The notes beneath the pieces were generated by a model. The model saw only the letters and a program-made list of their open reading frames with translations. It did no database searches and was not told where the DNA came from. Of a stretch of 64,000 bases of DNA, positions 28,984-38,699 are shown one piece after another; position 1 is the first letter of the stretch; each line of letters begins with the position of its first letter. Origin of the DNA: Streptomyces sioyaensis (GTDB lineage: Bacteria; Actinomycetota; Actinomycetes; Streptomycetales; Streptomycetaceae); NCBI RefSeq assembly GCF_004122735.1, contig NZ_SDIF01000021.1:31355-95354 (forward strand), read 5' to 3'. Both the position numbers and the translations under genes were made by a program.

Positions 28984-29826
28984 TCACGCGGGAACCCCGG
29001 GCGGCTCCGGGGCGGCCGCCGCGGCATCGGCCGGCAGGGAGCGGAGGAACTTCTCCAGAGCGGCGTTGAACTCGTCCGGCCGCTCCAGATTCGGCAGATG
29101 GGCCGCCCGTTCGACGAGGATCAGCCGGGCATCCGGCATCCGGGCTTGGATCGCGCGGGCATCGCTCACGGGCGTGTACGTGTCCTCCGTGCCGACCACC
29201 ACCAGCGCCGGCACCGTCATCCGCGACAACTGCGCGGTGTAGTCCGGGCGTTCGGCCCGGCCGCGCAGGGCGGCAGCCGCCCCCTCGGGGGCCGTGGACG
29301 TCATCATCTGCAGGACGTGCGCGGCGACGTCCGGCAGGGCGTCGAGGTGGTGCGGTGCCACCATCTTGTCCAGCACCTCGTGGGCGTAGCCGGCCATGCC
29401 CTCGCGGAGCAGGCGCTCCGCCATGCCGCGGCGCACGGCCCGGCCCGCTGCGGTGTCCGCGGCGGCGAAGGTGTCGGCGAGCACCACGGCCCGGATCCGC
29501 TCGGGGAAGAGCCGCCAGCACTCCATGACGATCTGGCCGCCCATGGAGAGGCCGCCGAGGACGCAGCGCTCGATCCCGAGATGGTCGAGCAGGGCGAGGA
29601 GGTCGCGCGCGAACGTCTCCAGCGGGGTGGTGCCGGGAACGACGGTGCTCTCCCCGTAGCCCCGGAGATCCGGCGCGATCACCCGCCATCCGGCCCGGCT
29701 GAGGTGCGCGATCTGCGGGCGCCACATGGACCGGTTGAAGGGATGGCCGTGCACCAGGACCAGTGGCTCACCGCTCCCCTCGTCCTCGTAGCCCACGGTG
29801 ATCTCGGTGCGGAAGAACGGTCCCAC
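28984..29826 (-). CDS. alpha/beta hydrolase
   Basis: 280 residues from a GTG at 29826 behind an AGAGGGGG site; the frame runs open to 29937 but would then cross the divergent operator. Typical small hydrolase: oxyanion LVLVHGHPFNRSMW, nucleophile elbow GGLSMGGQIV, acid in VVGTEDTYTPV, histidine in VERAAHLPNLERP. The arrangement resembles 3-oxoadipate enol-lactonase-like and haloperoxidase-like hydrolases. Divergent from a MocR regulator gene, which probably controls it. Confidence 0.88.
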   Translation of the reverse strand: MGPFFRTEITVGYEDEGSGEPLVLVHGHPFNRSMWRPQIAHLSRAGWRVIAPDLRGYGESTVVPGTTPLETFARDLLALLDHLGIERCVLGGLSMGGQIVMECWRLFPERIRAVVLADTFAAADTAAGRAVRRGMAERLLREGMAGYAHEVLDKMVAPHHLDALPDVAAHVLQMMTSTAPEGAAAALRGRAERPDYTAQLSRMTVPALVVVGTEDTYTPVSDARAIQARMPDARLILVERAAHLPNLERPDEFNAALEKFLRSLPADAAAAAPEPPGVPA

Positions 29827-29870
29827 GGAAATGCCCCCTCTGCTGCGGCTTGACGTCTCGATGCTATGAG

Positions 29871-29914
29871 GTGCAATCTCTCGGCACAATGAAAACATTG
29901 CACTCGGTGCAATG
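29871..29914. promoter_or_regulatory. MocR-type operator between divergent genes
   Basis: The 109-bp gap between the hydrolase and the MocR gene holds CATTGCAC-TCG-GTGCAATG (29896-29914), a perfect 8-bp inverted repeat, plus another direct copy of GTGCAAT at 29871-29877. MocR/PdxR proteins are known to bind repeated half-sites next to their own genes, so this is the likely autoregulatory and hydrolase operator. Confidence 0.7.
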
Positions 29915-29935
29915 AGGGAACGCGGGGAGTGAGTC

Positions 29936-31264
29936 ATGCATGACTACCGGGCGCTGGCCGACGCACTCGCGGCCGATATCGCGGCGGGCCGGCTCCGCCC
30001 CGGGGAGAAGCTGCTGCCGCTGCGCCGGTTCGCCCGTCAGCGGCAGATCGCCGACTCGACGGCGGCCCGGGTGTACCGGGAGCTGAACCGGCGCGGTCTG
30101 ACGGTGGGCGAGGTCGGCCGCGGCACCTTCGTCCGCTCCGCCGCGCCCCCGGCGGAGCCCGCCCTGGCCGAGCCGGGCCGGGCCCGGGTCGACCTGGAAA
30201 TGAACTTCCCCGTGCTGCCCGAGCAGCCCGCACTCCTCGCCAGGAGCCTCGAAGGGCTGCTGCGGCCCGACGCCCTGGCCGCCGCGCTGCCTCCGGTGGG
30301 CGCCGCGGGCACGGCCGCCGCCCGGCAGGCCGCGGCCGCCCACCTCGCCCGGGCGGGCTGGGCGCCGGACCCCGGCCGGCTGCTCTTCGCGGGCAACGGC
30401 CGGCAGGCGCTGGCCGCCGCCATCGCCGCGCTGGTCCCGGCCGGCGAACGTCTCGGTGTCGAGGCGCTCACCTACCCCGTGGTGAAGGGCCTCGCGGCCC
30501 GCCTCGGCGTCACCCTCGTCCCGCTCGCCATGGACGAGGACGGGCTGACCCCCGAGGCGCTGCGCACCGCCGCCCCGCTGCGGGCCGTCTACCTCCAGCC
30601 GGCCCTGCACAACCCGCTGGGCATCACCATGTCCGGCCGCCGGCGCGAAGAACTCACCGCTGTGCTACGGGAGTTGGACCTGTACGCGATCGAGGACGCC
30701 ATCTACGGATTCCTCCGCGACGACCTGCCGCCCCTGGCGGCACTGGCCCCGGAGCGCACCCTGGTCGTCGACAGCCTGTCCAAACGGCTCGCGCCCGGAC
30801 TGTCCCTGGGATTCCTCACCGTGCCGGCGGGCCAGGTACCGGACGTCGCGACGGCCCTCCGGTCGGGCACCTGGACGGCGTCCCGCTTCGCGCTCGACGC
30901 GGCCACCCGCTGGATGGCCGACGGCACCGCGGCGGCGATCGAAGCGGCGAAGCGCAGCGACGCCGCGGCCCGCGGGCGCCTCGTCGCCGCCCACCTCGCC
31001 GGCTTCCGGGTCCGCGCCGATCCGCACGCGTACCACTGCTGGTGGGAGTTGCCGGAGCCCTGGCGGGCCGACACCTTCGTCGCCGCCGCCGCGCGCCGCG
31101 GGATCGCCGTCACCCCGTCCGGCGCCTTTGCCGTCGGCCCGGCCCACGCCCCCAACGCCGTGCGGCTGGCGCTCGGCTCACCGCCCCTGGACGCCCTGGC
31201 CGAGGCGCTCGCCGTCCTGGCCGGGCTGGCGCAGGGGGCGCCGGAGGACACCGCGCCGGAGTGA
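29936..31264 (+). CDS. MocR-family (GntR-aminotransferase) transcriptional regulator
   Basis: 442 residues. N-terminal GntR winged helix (about 1-72; ADIAAGRLRPGEKLLPLRRFARQ, STAARVYRELNRRGL) fused to an aminotransferase-fold effector domain. The PLP lysine lies in VVDSLSKRLAPGLSLGF; QPALHNPLGITMS is the usual Asn-Pro block. Such proteins sense PLP or an amino-compound ligand and rarely catalyse transamination. It is divergent from the alpha/beta hydrolase across a symmetric operator. Confidence 0.9.
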   Translation: MHDYRALADALAADIAAGRLRPGEKLLPLRRFARQRQIADSTAARVYRELNRRGLTVGEVGRGTFVRSAAPPAEPALAEPGRARVDLEMNFPVLPEQPALLARSLEGLLRPDALAAALPPVGAAGTAAARQAAAAHLARAGWAPDPGRLLFAGNGRQALAAAIAALVPAGERLGVEALTYPVVKGLAARLGVTLVPLAMDEDGLTPEALRTAAPLRAVYLQPALHNPLGITMSGRRREELTAVLRELDLYAIEDAIYGFLRDDLPPLAALAPERTLVVDSLSKRLAPGLSLGFLTVPAGQVPDVATALRSGTWTASRFALDAATRWMADGTAAAIEAAKRSDAAARGRLVAAHLAGFRVRADPHAYHCWWELPEPWRADTFVAAAARRGIAVTPSGAFAVGPAHAPNAVRLALGSPPLDALAEALAVLAGLAQGAPEDTAPE

Positions 31265-31266
31265 GC

Positions 31267-31303
31267 GGGCGCCGGGGCCCGGGCCGGCCGGGGCCCCGGG
31301 GCG
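31267..31303. terminator. probable hairpin terminator
   Basis: A GC-only stem (GGGGCCC pairing with GGGCCCC, with flanking GCGCC/GGGCGC partly paired) lies between the stop of the MocR gene and the stop of the convergent small gene. Placement supports a bidirectional terminator; the stem is imperfect. Confidence 0.5.
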
Positions 31304-31311
31304 CTCGTGGC

Positions 31312-31611
31312 TCAGGTGCCGCTCATCAGCTCGCCGTATCCGGTGCGCAGATCGTCCGCGGTCATCACCGGCTGCAGCGAGACCTTCGCGTGCAGGTCCA
31401 TGAAGAACGATTCGAGGAGCGTCGGCATCTGCCATGACTCCTGCATGTCGAAGTAGAAGAATGCGGTCTGCTCGCCGTCGTCGAGGGTGAAGTAGGCCGC
31501 CTCGGGCTTCAGGGCGGCGAGGGCCGACTCCATGACCTTCGGCAGACGGCCGCTGCGGATCACTTCGTTCCGTGTCTGGGTGGGTATGCGGGCCTTCAGA
31601 ACCATCCTCAT
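31312..31611 (-). CDS. small conserved protein of unknown function
   Basis: 99 residues, ATG at 31611. Alternating beta/alpha pattern (MRMVLKARIPTQTRNEVI, EAAYFTLDDGEQTAFFYFDM, PTLLESFFMDLHAKVSLQPVM) suggests a ferredoxin-like alpha/beta-barrel dimer fold. No membrane segment or signal. No function recognised; the codon bias and compact fold pattern support a real gene. Confidence 0.65.
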   Translation of the reverse strand: MRMVLKARIPTQTRNEVIRSGRLPKVMESALAALKPEAAYFTLDDGEQTAFFYFDMQESWQMPTLLESFFMDLHAKVSLQPVMTADDLRTGYGELMSGT

Positions 31612-31793
31612 CGGGCTCACTCCTCGCGTTGCTCGCGTGGGGCGGATGGAGCGCGGCGGTGAACCGGGAGGCCGGGCGCTCGGGTGGGTACGCGGGAAGC
31701 CCCGTGGCGCACCGTCTGTGTCGCTGTCTGCTCTCAGGATCTCACGGTCGGGCCCGCGGTGGGCAGCTCCGGCGGCCGGTGACGGAGGAGCGG

Positions 31794-32864
31794 TCAGGAG
31801 CCGGTCAGCAGGTGCTCGGGGCGCCCACTGGGAGGGACCTCCTCGGCCGCCGGTACCGGGCCGGGCGGGGTGCCGTGGCCGAACGGCCGGCCGCCCAACT
31901 CCTCGCGGTGGTGCGGCAGCAGCCAGCCGGAGAGGTCCGGCCCCACGGGGACGATGCCGGTCGGGTTGATGCCGGCGTGCACCCGGTAGTAGTGCTGCTT
32001 GATGTGGTGGAAGTCGACGGTGTCGCCGAAGCCGGGCGTCTGGAAGAGGTCCCTGGCGTAGGCCCACAGCACCCGGTCCTCGGTCAGCTTGAACCCGTTG
32101 CACTTGAAGTGACCGTGGTAGACGGCGTCGAAGCGGACCAGGGTCGTGAACAGCCGGATGTCGGCCTCCGTGATCGTGTCGCCCACGAGATAGCGCTGGT
32201 CGGCCAGCCGCCCGGACAGCAGCTCCAGGCGCCGGAAAAGATCGCGGAAGGCCGCCTCGTACTCGCCCTGCCCGGTGGCGAAACCGGCCCGGTACACGCC
32301 GTTGTTGACGTCCCGGTAGACGCCCGCCATGACGACGTCGATCTCCTCGCGCAGTGGCTCCGGATACAGCTCGGGTGCGCCGGGCCGGTGCAGCGCCGTC
32401 CACTCCGTCGCGAGGTCCAGCGTGATCTGCTGGAAGTCGTTGGTGACGAGCTGCCCGCTGGGGACGTCGACGACGGCGGGGACGCTGACGCCGCCCGGGT
32501 AGTCCGTCTCGCGGGCGTCGTAGGCCTCACGGAGGAAGCGGATGCCGAGGACGGGGTCGCGGCCGTCGGGGTCCAGGGTGAACCGCCAGCTGCGGTGGTC
32601 CTGGATCGGGTCGGTGACGGCGAGCGAGAGCGCGTCCTCCAGGCCGAGCAGCCGCCGGGAGATGACGGCGCGGCTCGCCCAGGGGCAGGCGCGGCTGGCC
32701 ACCAGCCGGTAGCGGCCGGCCTCGACCGGCCAGCCGTCCCGGCCGTCCGCGGTGATGCGGTCCGCGAAGTGGCTCCTGGAGCGCTTGAACGGCTTGCTGC
32801 CGTAGCCGGTGTTGCCGTCCGCCGCGCCGTCCGCGGGGGCACCGTCGCTGCTGGGGTGGGACAT
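31794..32864 (-). CDS. glutathionyl-hydroquinone reductase-like GST family protein
   Basis: 356 residues. An ATG at 32864 follows GGAAGGAG at good spacing; a GTG one codon earlier is too close to it. Thioredoxin-like N-domain with the motif RACPWASRAVI (catalytic Cys60) and GST-C helical domain (DVNNGVYRAGFA, RYLVGDTITEADIRLFTTLVRFD, CNGFKLTEDR). This is the Xi-class GST/YqjG pattern, which reduces glutathionyl-hydroquinones. Streptomyces use mycothiol, so the physiological thiol is uncertain. Confidence 0.88.
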   Translation of the reverse strand: MSHPSSDGAPADGAADGNTGYGSKPFKRSRSHFADRITADGRDGWPVEAGRYRLVASRACPWASRAVISRRLLGLEDALSLAVTDPIQDHRSWRFTLDPDGRDPVLGIRFLREAYDARETDYPGGVSVPAVVDVPSGQLVTNDFQQITLDLATEWTALHRPGAPELYPEPLREEIDVVMAGVYRDVNNGVYRAGFATGQGEYEAAFRDLFRRLELLSGRLADQRYLVGDTITEADIRLFTTLVRFDAVYHGHFKCNGFKLTEDRVLWAYARDLFQTPGFGDTVDFHHIKQHYYRVHAGINPTGIVPVGPDLSGWLLPHHREELGGRPFGHGTPPGPVPAAEEVPPSGRPEHLLTGS

Positions 32865-32936
32865 CACCGACTCCTTCCGTCGCGCTTGCCGGCGTCCTCA
32901 TGGCGAGCCTTCCCGTACCGGCGCGGATATCCCGCC

Positions 32937-33908
32937 TCAGCCGAGGCGGGTGAGATCGGGCCGCAGCCGGTGCCAGATCGGGTGCCGCAGCCGGCCGGCC
33001 GACGTCCAGCCGCTGAAGGCGACCTCGGCGACGAGCCGGGGCTCGGCGAAGTGCGCCCCCGCGACGTCCACGGGGTTGAGGAACGGCGACCGGTCGAGCG
33101 GAATGACGCCCAGGTACTGCGCCAGCTCCTGGCGCTCCCGTGCGGACAGCCCCGAACCGACGGACCCGACATAGCGCAGCCCCGCGGGTTCCGCCAGGCC
33201 CGCCAGGACGGAACCGGGCAGCCCGGCCAGCCCGCCGTGACCCTCCGTCCAGCCCCCGATGATCACGTCGAGGGTCTGCAGATGCTTCGTCTTGCGCCAC
33301 TCGGGTGACCGCACGCCCGGCAGGTACACGGAGGTCAGCCGCTTGGCCACCACCCCTTCCAGACCGCCTTGCAGCGAGGCCTCCCACGCCTGCTGGGCAT
33401 GGCCCTCCACATACGCGGGCGCCGACCAGTTCGGGCCGCGCAGCCCCAGCCCGGACAGGATCGACCGGCGCTCGTAATACGGCGCGGCCATCAGCGAGCC
33501 GGCCAGATACATCAGGTCGAAGAGGACCAGGTGCACCGGGTACTCCATCGCCAGGCGGGCGGTGCGCCGCGGATTGACCACGCCCATACGGCGCTGCAAC
33601 AGCCCGAAGTCGGGCCGTCCGCGGGGGTCGAGCACCACCACCTCGCCGTCGAGCACCGCGGGCCGGCCGCGCAGCTGCGCACCGAGCGGGCCCAGTTCCG
33701 GGTAGGTCGCGGTCGCGTCGTTGCCCGCCCGGGTGATCAGGCGGATCGTCCCGTCGCCCGGGGTGTTGACGATGCAGCGCGCGCCGTCCCATTTGGCCTC
33801 GAAGGCCCAGGCCGTCTCGTCGTCCGCGGCAGGCAGCGGGCCGACCGTGGCCAGCATCGGCCGGATCACGGGGTACGAGGCCGAGCCGTGCTCGGCGGTG
33901 GGGCCCAT
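32937..33908 (-). CDS. ATP-dependent DNA ligase (LigD-ligase/LigC type)
   Basis: 323 residues. Adenylation domain with motif I EAKWDGAR (Lys39), VLDGEVVVL (motif III), LVLFDLMYL, GLEGVVAKRL (motif IV) and WRKTKHL (motif V), then an OB-fold domain (about 225-323; RYVGSVGSGLSARERQEL). It seals nicks by lysine adenylation. Stand-alone form without polymerase or nuclease domains; no ku gene is adjacent. It may take part in end joining or base-excision repair. Confidence 0.92.
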   Translation of the reverse strand: MGPTAEHGSASYPVIRPMLATVGPLPAADDETAWAFEAKWDGARCIVNTPGDGTIRLITRAGNDATATYPELGPLGAQLRGRPAVLDGEVVVLDPRGRPDFGLLQRRMGVVNPRRTARLAMEYPVHLVLFDLMYLAGSLMAAPYYERRSILSGLGLRGPNWSAPAYVEGHAQQAWEASLQGGLEGVVAKRLTSVYLPGVRSPEWRKTKHLQTLDVIIGGWTEGHGGLAGLPGSVLAGLAEPAGLRYVGSVGSGLSARERQELAQYLGVIPLDRSPFLNPVDVAGAHFAEPRLVAEVAFSGWTSAGRLRHPIWHRLRPDLTRLG

Positions 33909-33965
33909 GGTTCGATGATCGCGGGATACCGGGGCGTTCGCAGATCGGAAGGGGGGCGGCCTGCC

Positions 33966-36257
33966 CTACCGCGGGCCCCCGCCGGCCCCCGCCCCGCCCC
34001 TGGGGAGCTGCTCCTCGCCCTCCGTGTTCACATGCGGCAGGATCCGGTCCAGCCACCGGGGCGTCCACCAGGCCGCCGGGCCCAGCAGCGTCAGCGTCGC
34101 GGGCACCAGCAGCAGCCGGACCACGGTGGCGTCGATCAGTACGCTCACGGCCAGACCGAGGCCCAGCATCTTCACCACGATGTTGTCGCTGATGAGGAAC
34201 GCGGCGAACACGCTCACCATGATCAGCGCGGCACAGGTGATCACCCGGGCGGTGATCTCCAGGGCATGCGCCACGCTCGCCTTGGCATCGCCGGTCCGCA
34301 GCCATGCCTCGTGCACCCGCGACAGCAGAAAGATCTCGTAGTCCATGCTCAGCCCGAAGACGATCGCGAACATCATCATCGGGACGTAGCTCTCGATGGG
34401 CACCGTGCCCGAGACCCCGAGCGCCGGACCGCCCCAGCCCCACTGGAAGACCGCCACCACCACCCCGTACGAGGCGGCGATCGACAGGACGTTGAGCACC
34501 GCCGCCTTCACCGCCACCAGCAGGCCCCGGAAGACGGTCAGGATCAGCACGAACGCGAGGGCGACCACCACGGCGATGATCAGCGGCAGCCGGCTGGCGA
34601 CGATGTCCAGGAAGTCGACCTGGCCGGCGGTCGTGCCCGTCACGTAGCCGTCCGCGTCGGTGCCCCGTACGGCCTGCGGCAGGACGTCGCGCTCCAGGCG
34701 CTTGACCAGGTCGGTGGTGTCCGCGCTCTGCGGGGCCTGGGTGGAGTACGCGGTGCCGGTGAGCACATCGCCGTCCGGGGTGGCCTTCAGCGGGGTGATG
34801 AAGGCCGCGCCCGGGACATCGGTGAGCGCCTTCTGGGCCTGCGATGCGAGCATCGGGCGGTCCGCCTGCGGCACGGCCGACTCGTCGATCACCAGGGTCA
34901 GCGGGCCGTTGGAGCCGGGGCCGAACGCCGAGGACATCAGGTCGAAGGCCCGCCGGTCGGTGAACGACTTCGGGTCGGCGCCGTCGCCGATGTGCCCGAG
35001 CTGGATCGAGAAGACCGGCAGCGCCAGGACGACCACCACCAGCACCCCGGCCGCCAGGTACCACCACGGGCGGCGCTCCACCCGCTGGGCGTACCGGTGC
35101 CAGGTGCCGCGCGCCTCCTCACCCGGTGCGGCGTCGGTCTCGGCGATCGGGCGGCGGACGTGCAGCCGGTCGATCCGGCGCCCGATCAGCCCGAGCAGTG
35201 CCGGGACGAGGGTGAGGGCGCCGAGCACCGCGGAGACCACGGTGAGGGCGGCCGCCACCCCGAGTTTGCCGATGAAGGAGAGCTGGGAGACCCACAGCCC
35301 CATCAGCGCGATGATCACGGTGCAGCCGGACACCAGCACCGCCCGGCCGCTGGTGGCCACGGCCCGGCCCGCGGCGGTGACCGGGTCCGCACCGTCCATC
35401 ACGTTCTGCCGGTGCCGGGTGAGCAGGAACAGCGCATAGTCGATGCCGACGCCGAGGCCGATCATCGTGGCCAGCGTGGGGGAGACGGTGGCGAAGACGA
35501 AGACGGCGGCCAGCAGCCCCAGACAGGCCACCCCGCACAGGGCGCCGATCAGCGCGGTCAGCAGCGGCACCCCGGCCGCCAGCACACTCCCGAAGCCGAC
35601 CAGCAGCACCAGGATCGCCACCGCGAAGCCGATGATCTCGCTGAGCCGGTCGTTGGGCTCCGGCCGGGCCAGCTCGCCCAGCGGCCCGCCGTACTCCACC
35701 TCCACGCCCGCCGAGCGCAGCGGCTTGACCGCCGCGTCGACACCGTCGAGATAGTCGGGGTTCAGGGTGGACGGCTGCACGCTGAAGCGCACCGTGATGT
35801 ACGCGGTCCGGCCGTCGGTGGACAGCGGGCCGACGTTCGGGGTGCCGGGCGGCGGCTTGGCGGGCGGCGCGCCGGGCGCGGGCAGCGGGTTCTGCGCGGC
35901 GAGCACCTCCGGCAGTTCGCCGAGGGCGGTGACGGCGCCGTCGATCTGGCCGCGGAACCCGGTCAGCGGCCGGGCCGCGTCGTGCAGCACGACCTGGCTG
36001 CTGTAGCCGCCGGCCTTCGGCTCGTGCTTCTTGAGCACATCGCGGCCCTGCGTGGACTGGACGCCGGGCAGCGCGAAGTCGTCGGAGTACTCGCCGCCGT
36101 ACGCGTGCTGCAACACCTGGAGCCCGACCAGGGCGGCCAGCCACAGCACGATGACCACGACGAAATGGCGGGCGCACCACTCCCCGATGCGGCGCAGCGC
36201 CCCCCGGGGACGGGGGGTGCCGGACGCGGGGACGCTCGGGGTCTTCGGCAACGACAT
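33966..36257 (-). CDS. MMPL-family (RND) transporter
   Basis: 763 residues. One membrane helix near residues 30-50, a large extracytoplasmic domain, then helices around 200-360 ([42 protein letters not shown]), a second soluble domain and a closing block with [19 protein letters not shown]. The paired GxGxDYxxFLL/GLSMDYE motifs carry the proton-relay residues of MMPL proteins. Such transporters export lipids or secondary metabolites. No dedicated regulator lies next to it. Confidence 0.92.
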   Translation of the reverse strand: MSLPKTPSVPASGTPRPRGALRRIGEWCARHFVVVIVLWLAALVGLQVLQHAYGGEYSDDFALPGVQSTQGRDVLKKHEPKAGGYSSQVVLHDAARPLTGFRGQIDGAVTALGELPEVLAAQNPLPAPGAPPAKPPPGTPNVGPLSTDGRTAYITVRFSVQPSTLNPDYLDGVDAAVKPLRSAGVEVEYGGPLGELARPEPNDRLSEIIGFAVAILVLLVGFGSVLAAGVPLLTALIGALCGVACLGLLAAVFVFATVSPTLATMIGLGVGIDYALFLLTRHRQNVMDGADPVTAAGRAVATSGRAVLVSGCTVIIALMGLWVSQLSFIGKLGVAAALTVVSAVLGALTLVPALLGLIGRRIDRLHVRRPIAETDAAPGEEARGTWHRYAQRVERRPWWYLAAGVLVVVVLALPVFSIQLGHIGDGADPKSFTDRRAFDLMSSAFGPGSNGPLTLVIDESAVPQADRPMLASQAQKALTDVPGAAFITPLKATPDGDVLTGTAYSTQAPQSADTTDLVKRLERDVLPQAVRGTDADGYVTGTTAGQVDFLDIVASRLPLIIAVVVALAFVLILTVFRGLLVAVKAAVLNVLSIAASYGVVVAVFQWGWGGPALGVSGTVPIESYVPMMMFAIVFGLSMDYEIFLLSRVHEAWLRTGDAKASVAHALEITARVITCAALIMVSVFAAFLISDNIVVKMLGLGLAVSVLIDATVVRLLLVPATLTLLGPAAWWTPRWLDRILPHVNTEGEEQLPRGGAGAGGGPR

Positions 36258-36491
36258 TGCGTGCTCCCGATGAGGGCCGGCCCTCCTGGCACGTGCGGAC
36301 AGTCAGCATTCAACGGCGGTCCGGCCGCCGCGGCATGTCCACCGGGGATCCGGGTGTCGGCCGGACGGGTGCACGGCGGTGCGGGAGGCCGCCCGGGTGG
36401 GCGGCGCCGGCATCCCGGTGGACAAGCTGCCGCGGGTGCGGAAGCCGGACGAGAGGGGCGCGCCGGTCACGATCGACCTCGACTCGTGCCG

Positions 36492-38162
36492 TCATCCGGC
36501 CGGCGTCACGATTCTCGACGCACCGAGCACCCGTCCGTGCGCGTCAAGCGCCCTGACCTGGAAGTACGGACCCCGGTTCGCGGTCCCGAGCGCCGTCTCG
36601 AACCCCGTACGGGGGGCGCGTCCGACGACGACCCGCAGGGCGCGGGGACGGGGTCCGGCGAGCAGCTGCCACCCTCTGGTCTCCGTGGATCCGTTCCACG
36701 AGGCGAAGACGACGGTGCGTCCGCCCCTCGCGCGGGCCGCCGCGCTCGGCGGGTAGTACGGCTTGCCGACCCATCGGTTGCGGTAGGCACGGTAGGAGAT
36801 GTCGGAGCCCGGCATCTTCGCGTCGTAGAGCAGGTTCTGCAAGCCGTTGTACTGGGAGTTTCCCGGATAGGCGTACTCCGAGTAGTAGGAGTTCTGCCCC
36901 CACCCGATGAACTGGTTCCCGTGCGGAAGGGCCTGGGTGTTTCCTTGGGAGGCGGAGAACAAGGGCGGTGCGTGGTAGTAGGTCTGGTCGACGGTCGCTC
37001 GGCGGTGCGCGAAGTCGATGTTGAGGACCAGGCCATGGGACTCCTGCTCCGGTGTGCCGTCCGGCTGGTTGCAGCAGCCGTCGTCGAACATGCTGATCCG
37101 GCGTCCCGGCCGGAATCTGACGTCGTGCTGCCAGAAGAAGTCCGCGTTCGGGCCGAAGGTGAAGTCGCTCCTTTTCCCGCCGAGTTGCCAGCGGATCCGG
37201 CCGTTCCGTCGGGAGACGTCGTAGGCCGCCCACATGTTGCGTGCCGAGATCAGCAGTTCACCGTTGGGTCCCTCGTCGATCGAATTCATGTGGTAGGCGT
37301 CCCACACTCCTCCGGATGACGACGCATCGGAGGCGGACACCTCGGAGTCGGCCGGATTGACGTGATCGAGGATGTCCCACGAGAAGACGAGTTCCCCCGT
37401 GGCGAGGTCGACCTCCTGAACCTCGCTGTCCAGAATGGCGCCGTTCTCCGGACCGCCGTAGCGCCTGAGGTCCATGGGGATCGGCTTGGTCGCGATGAAC
37501 AGTGCGGTTCCTCTGCGGGTCAGGATGAATTCGTGCTCGTCCGGATGGAAGCCGTGCCGGGCGAAAACCGTTCGGACCAGGCGGTAGTGGCTGTCGTAGA
37601 TGTAGTAGCACCCGCCCGGTTCGGGGGCGCCGCCCGGCAGGTTGGTGTACGCGGGCGGAATCGCGATGGACCCCTGCCACCAGGTCAGCACGGGCTCTGC
37701 CCGGCGGTTCCGGTGGTTGTAGTACGTCTGCACCTTGAAGTCGGCGTTCTGAAGGCTCGTCGAGGGCAGCGGACGGAACCAGACCGGGGCACCGGAGTTC
37801 TCGGAAATCAGCGCGCCGGTCTGGCCGATCATCGGGCTGCTGATGGTGTACGGGCCGACGAAGATGTTCCCGGGTGCCGTTCCCCGCCGCTGCGCGGTCA
37901 CGCTGACGCGCATGGGATGAAGCCGTGGCGCGGAGACGAAGCTCCACACGCCGGGGCCCGAAGTGATCAGCTCCGGTGCAGGGGGGCTCCCCGTCGGAGG
38001 CGCCGGTACGGTCGCGCACAAGCGGGGCCCCGGCGGCGAACTCGCCTCGGCGGGCACCACACAGCCCGCGAAGGCGAGCCCCACGGCGAGTGTGCAGGTC
38101 CCTGCGGTGCGGCTCATCCGCTTCGTGGCCCTGCCAGCCCACGGCTTTCCCTTTGCCATCAT
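36492..38162 (-). CDS. secreted arylsulfotransferase-family protein
   Basis: 556 residues from the ATG at 38162. The N-terminus is a signal (TAGTCTLAVGLAFAGCVVPAEA), possibly a lipoprotein with Cys in FAGC. The mature part is a predicted beta-propeller of the ASST/arylsulfotransferase_2 type, with GFHPDEHEFILTRRGTALFI, AYHMNSIDEGPNGELLISAR and QHDVRFRPGRRISMFDDGC, where conserved His and Arg residues line the active site. The sulfate donor and acceptor are unknown. Confidence 0.82.
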   Translation of the reverse strand: MMAKGKPWAGRATKRMSRTAGTCTLAVGLAFAGCVVPAEASSPPGPRLCATVPAPPTGSPPAPELITSGPGVWSFVSAPRLHPMRVSVTAQRRGTAPGNIFVGPYTISSPMIGQTGALISENSGAPVWFRPLPSTSLQNADFKVQTYYNHRNRRAEPVLTWWQGSIAIPPAYTNLPGGAPEPGGCYYIYDSHYRLVRTVFARHGFHPDEHEFILTRRGTALFIATKPIPMDLRRYGGPENGAILDSEVQEVDLATGELVFSWDILDHVNPADSEVSASDASSSGGVWDAYHMNSIDEGPNGELLISARNMWAAYDVSRRNGRIRWQLGGKRSDFTFGPNADFFWQHDVRFRPGRRISMFDDGCCNQPDGTPEQESHGLVLNIDFAHRRATVDQTYYHAPPLFSASQGNTQALPHGNQFIGWGQNSYYSEYAYPGNSQYNGLQNLLYDAKMPGSDISYRAYRNRWVGKPYYPPSAAARARGGRTVVFASWNGSTETRGWQLLAGPRPRALRVVVGRAPRTGFETALGTANRGPYFQVRALDAHGRVLGASRIVTPAG

Positions 38163-38699
38163 CTCTCCATCGCGAGGTGTCACATTCCTGAGCCGCCCGG
38201 GAACGTCCGCCAGCACGATGCAGAACCGGGAGAGCTGCGCTTGCTGGTGACGCTAAGCACTGCGGTCGGCCGCCGCCCGCTGGAGACGCCGTCCGGTGGA
38301 GCGTTCACCGCCCCGGCTGACGGTGTGTGGACATCGCCCCGCATGACGGCGGCATACGAGGTCAAGCCGTCCCAACGGGCCATCAGATCGGCGCCACACG
38401 TGGCCCAGAGCCTCCCAACGGGCCATCAGACCGGCGCCTGGGCAGGCGCGAACGAGCTGTCGGTGCCTACCGTCACAGAGCACGGCTCCCGGCATTGAGC
38501 ACTCCTGTGTACGGCCTGGGAGAAGGACGACACGAACAGGAAGCAGGCACAGGTGCGGTCATCAGCAATGCGCGAAGCCGCCGGGCACCCCCATCCGCTC
38601 CGGCCGTGCGTCCGCCGCTTCCTTCCCCAGGAAGGGGGCCTTCCCCAGGAAGGGGGCCTTCCCCAGGAAGGGGGCCTTCCCCAGGAAGGCGGCCGGCGG
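38163..38699. other. regulatory stretch with direct repeats and hairpin array
   Basis: The 537-bp gap between the divergent arylsulfotransferase and lipase-like genes contains a 25-bp direct repeat with one mismatch (38371-38395 and 38414-38438, each opening CCCAACGGGCCATCAGA) and, next to the lipase gene, four tandem 18-bp palindromic units (38621-38692, listed separately). No gene of its own is visible. Confidence 0.55.
38621..38692. repeat. four tandem 18-bp palindromic repeats
   Basis: Units at 38621-38638, 38639-38656, 38657-38674 and 38675-38692 read CCTTCCCCAGGAAGGGGG, the last with one change. Each contains the inverted repeat CCTTCC-CC-AGGAAGG and can fold alone; neighbouring units can also pair. 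If translated they give LPQEGG four times. They end eight bases before the preferred GTG start of the lipase-like gene, so they more likely form a structured leader or protein-binding array. Confidence 0.8.

Noticed and set aside
36379..36756. 125-residue forward frame between the MMPL and arylsulfotransferase genes
   Set aside because: Most of it is antisense to the arylsulfotransferase gene; the unique part is too short to support a gene.
33369..37319. 1316-residue forward frame opposite ligase, MMPL and arylsulfotransferase genes
   Set aside because: Spans three well-identified reverse-strand genes; composition is Arg/Gly/Gln-rich with no domain. A high-GC shadow frame.
38621..38692. CRISPR array
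   Set aside because: The repeats are 18-bp back-to-back units without spacers; no cas genes are present.
38553..38699. Upstream start of the lipase-like lipoprotein including LPQEGG repeats
   Set aside because: It would place about 49 odd residues before an otherwise normal lipoprotein signal; the GTG at 38700 gives a standard one.
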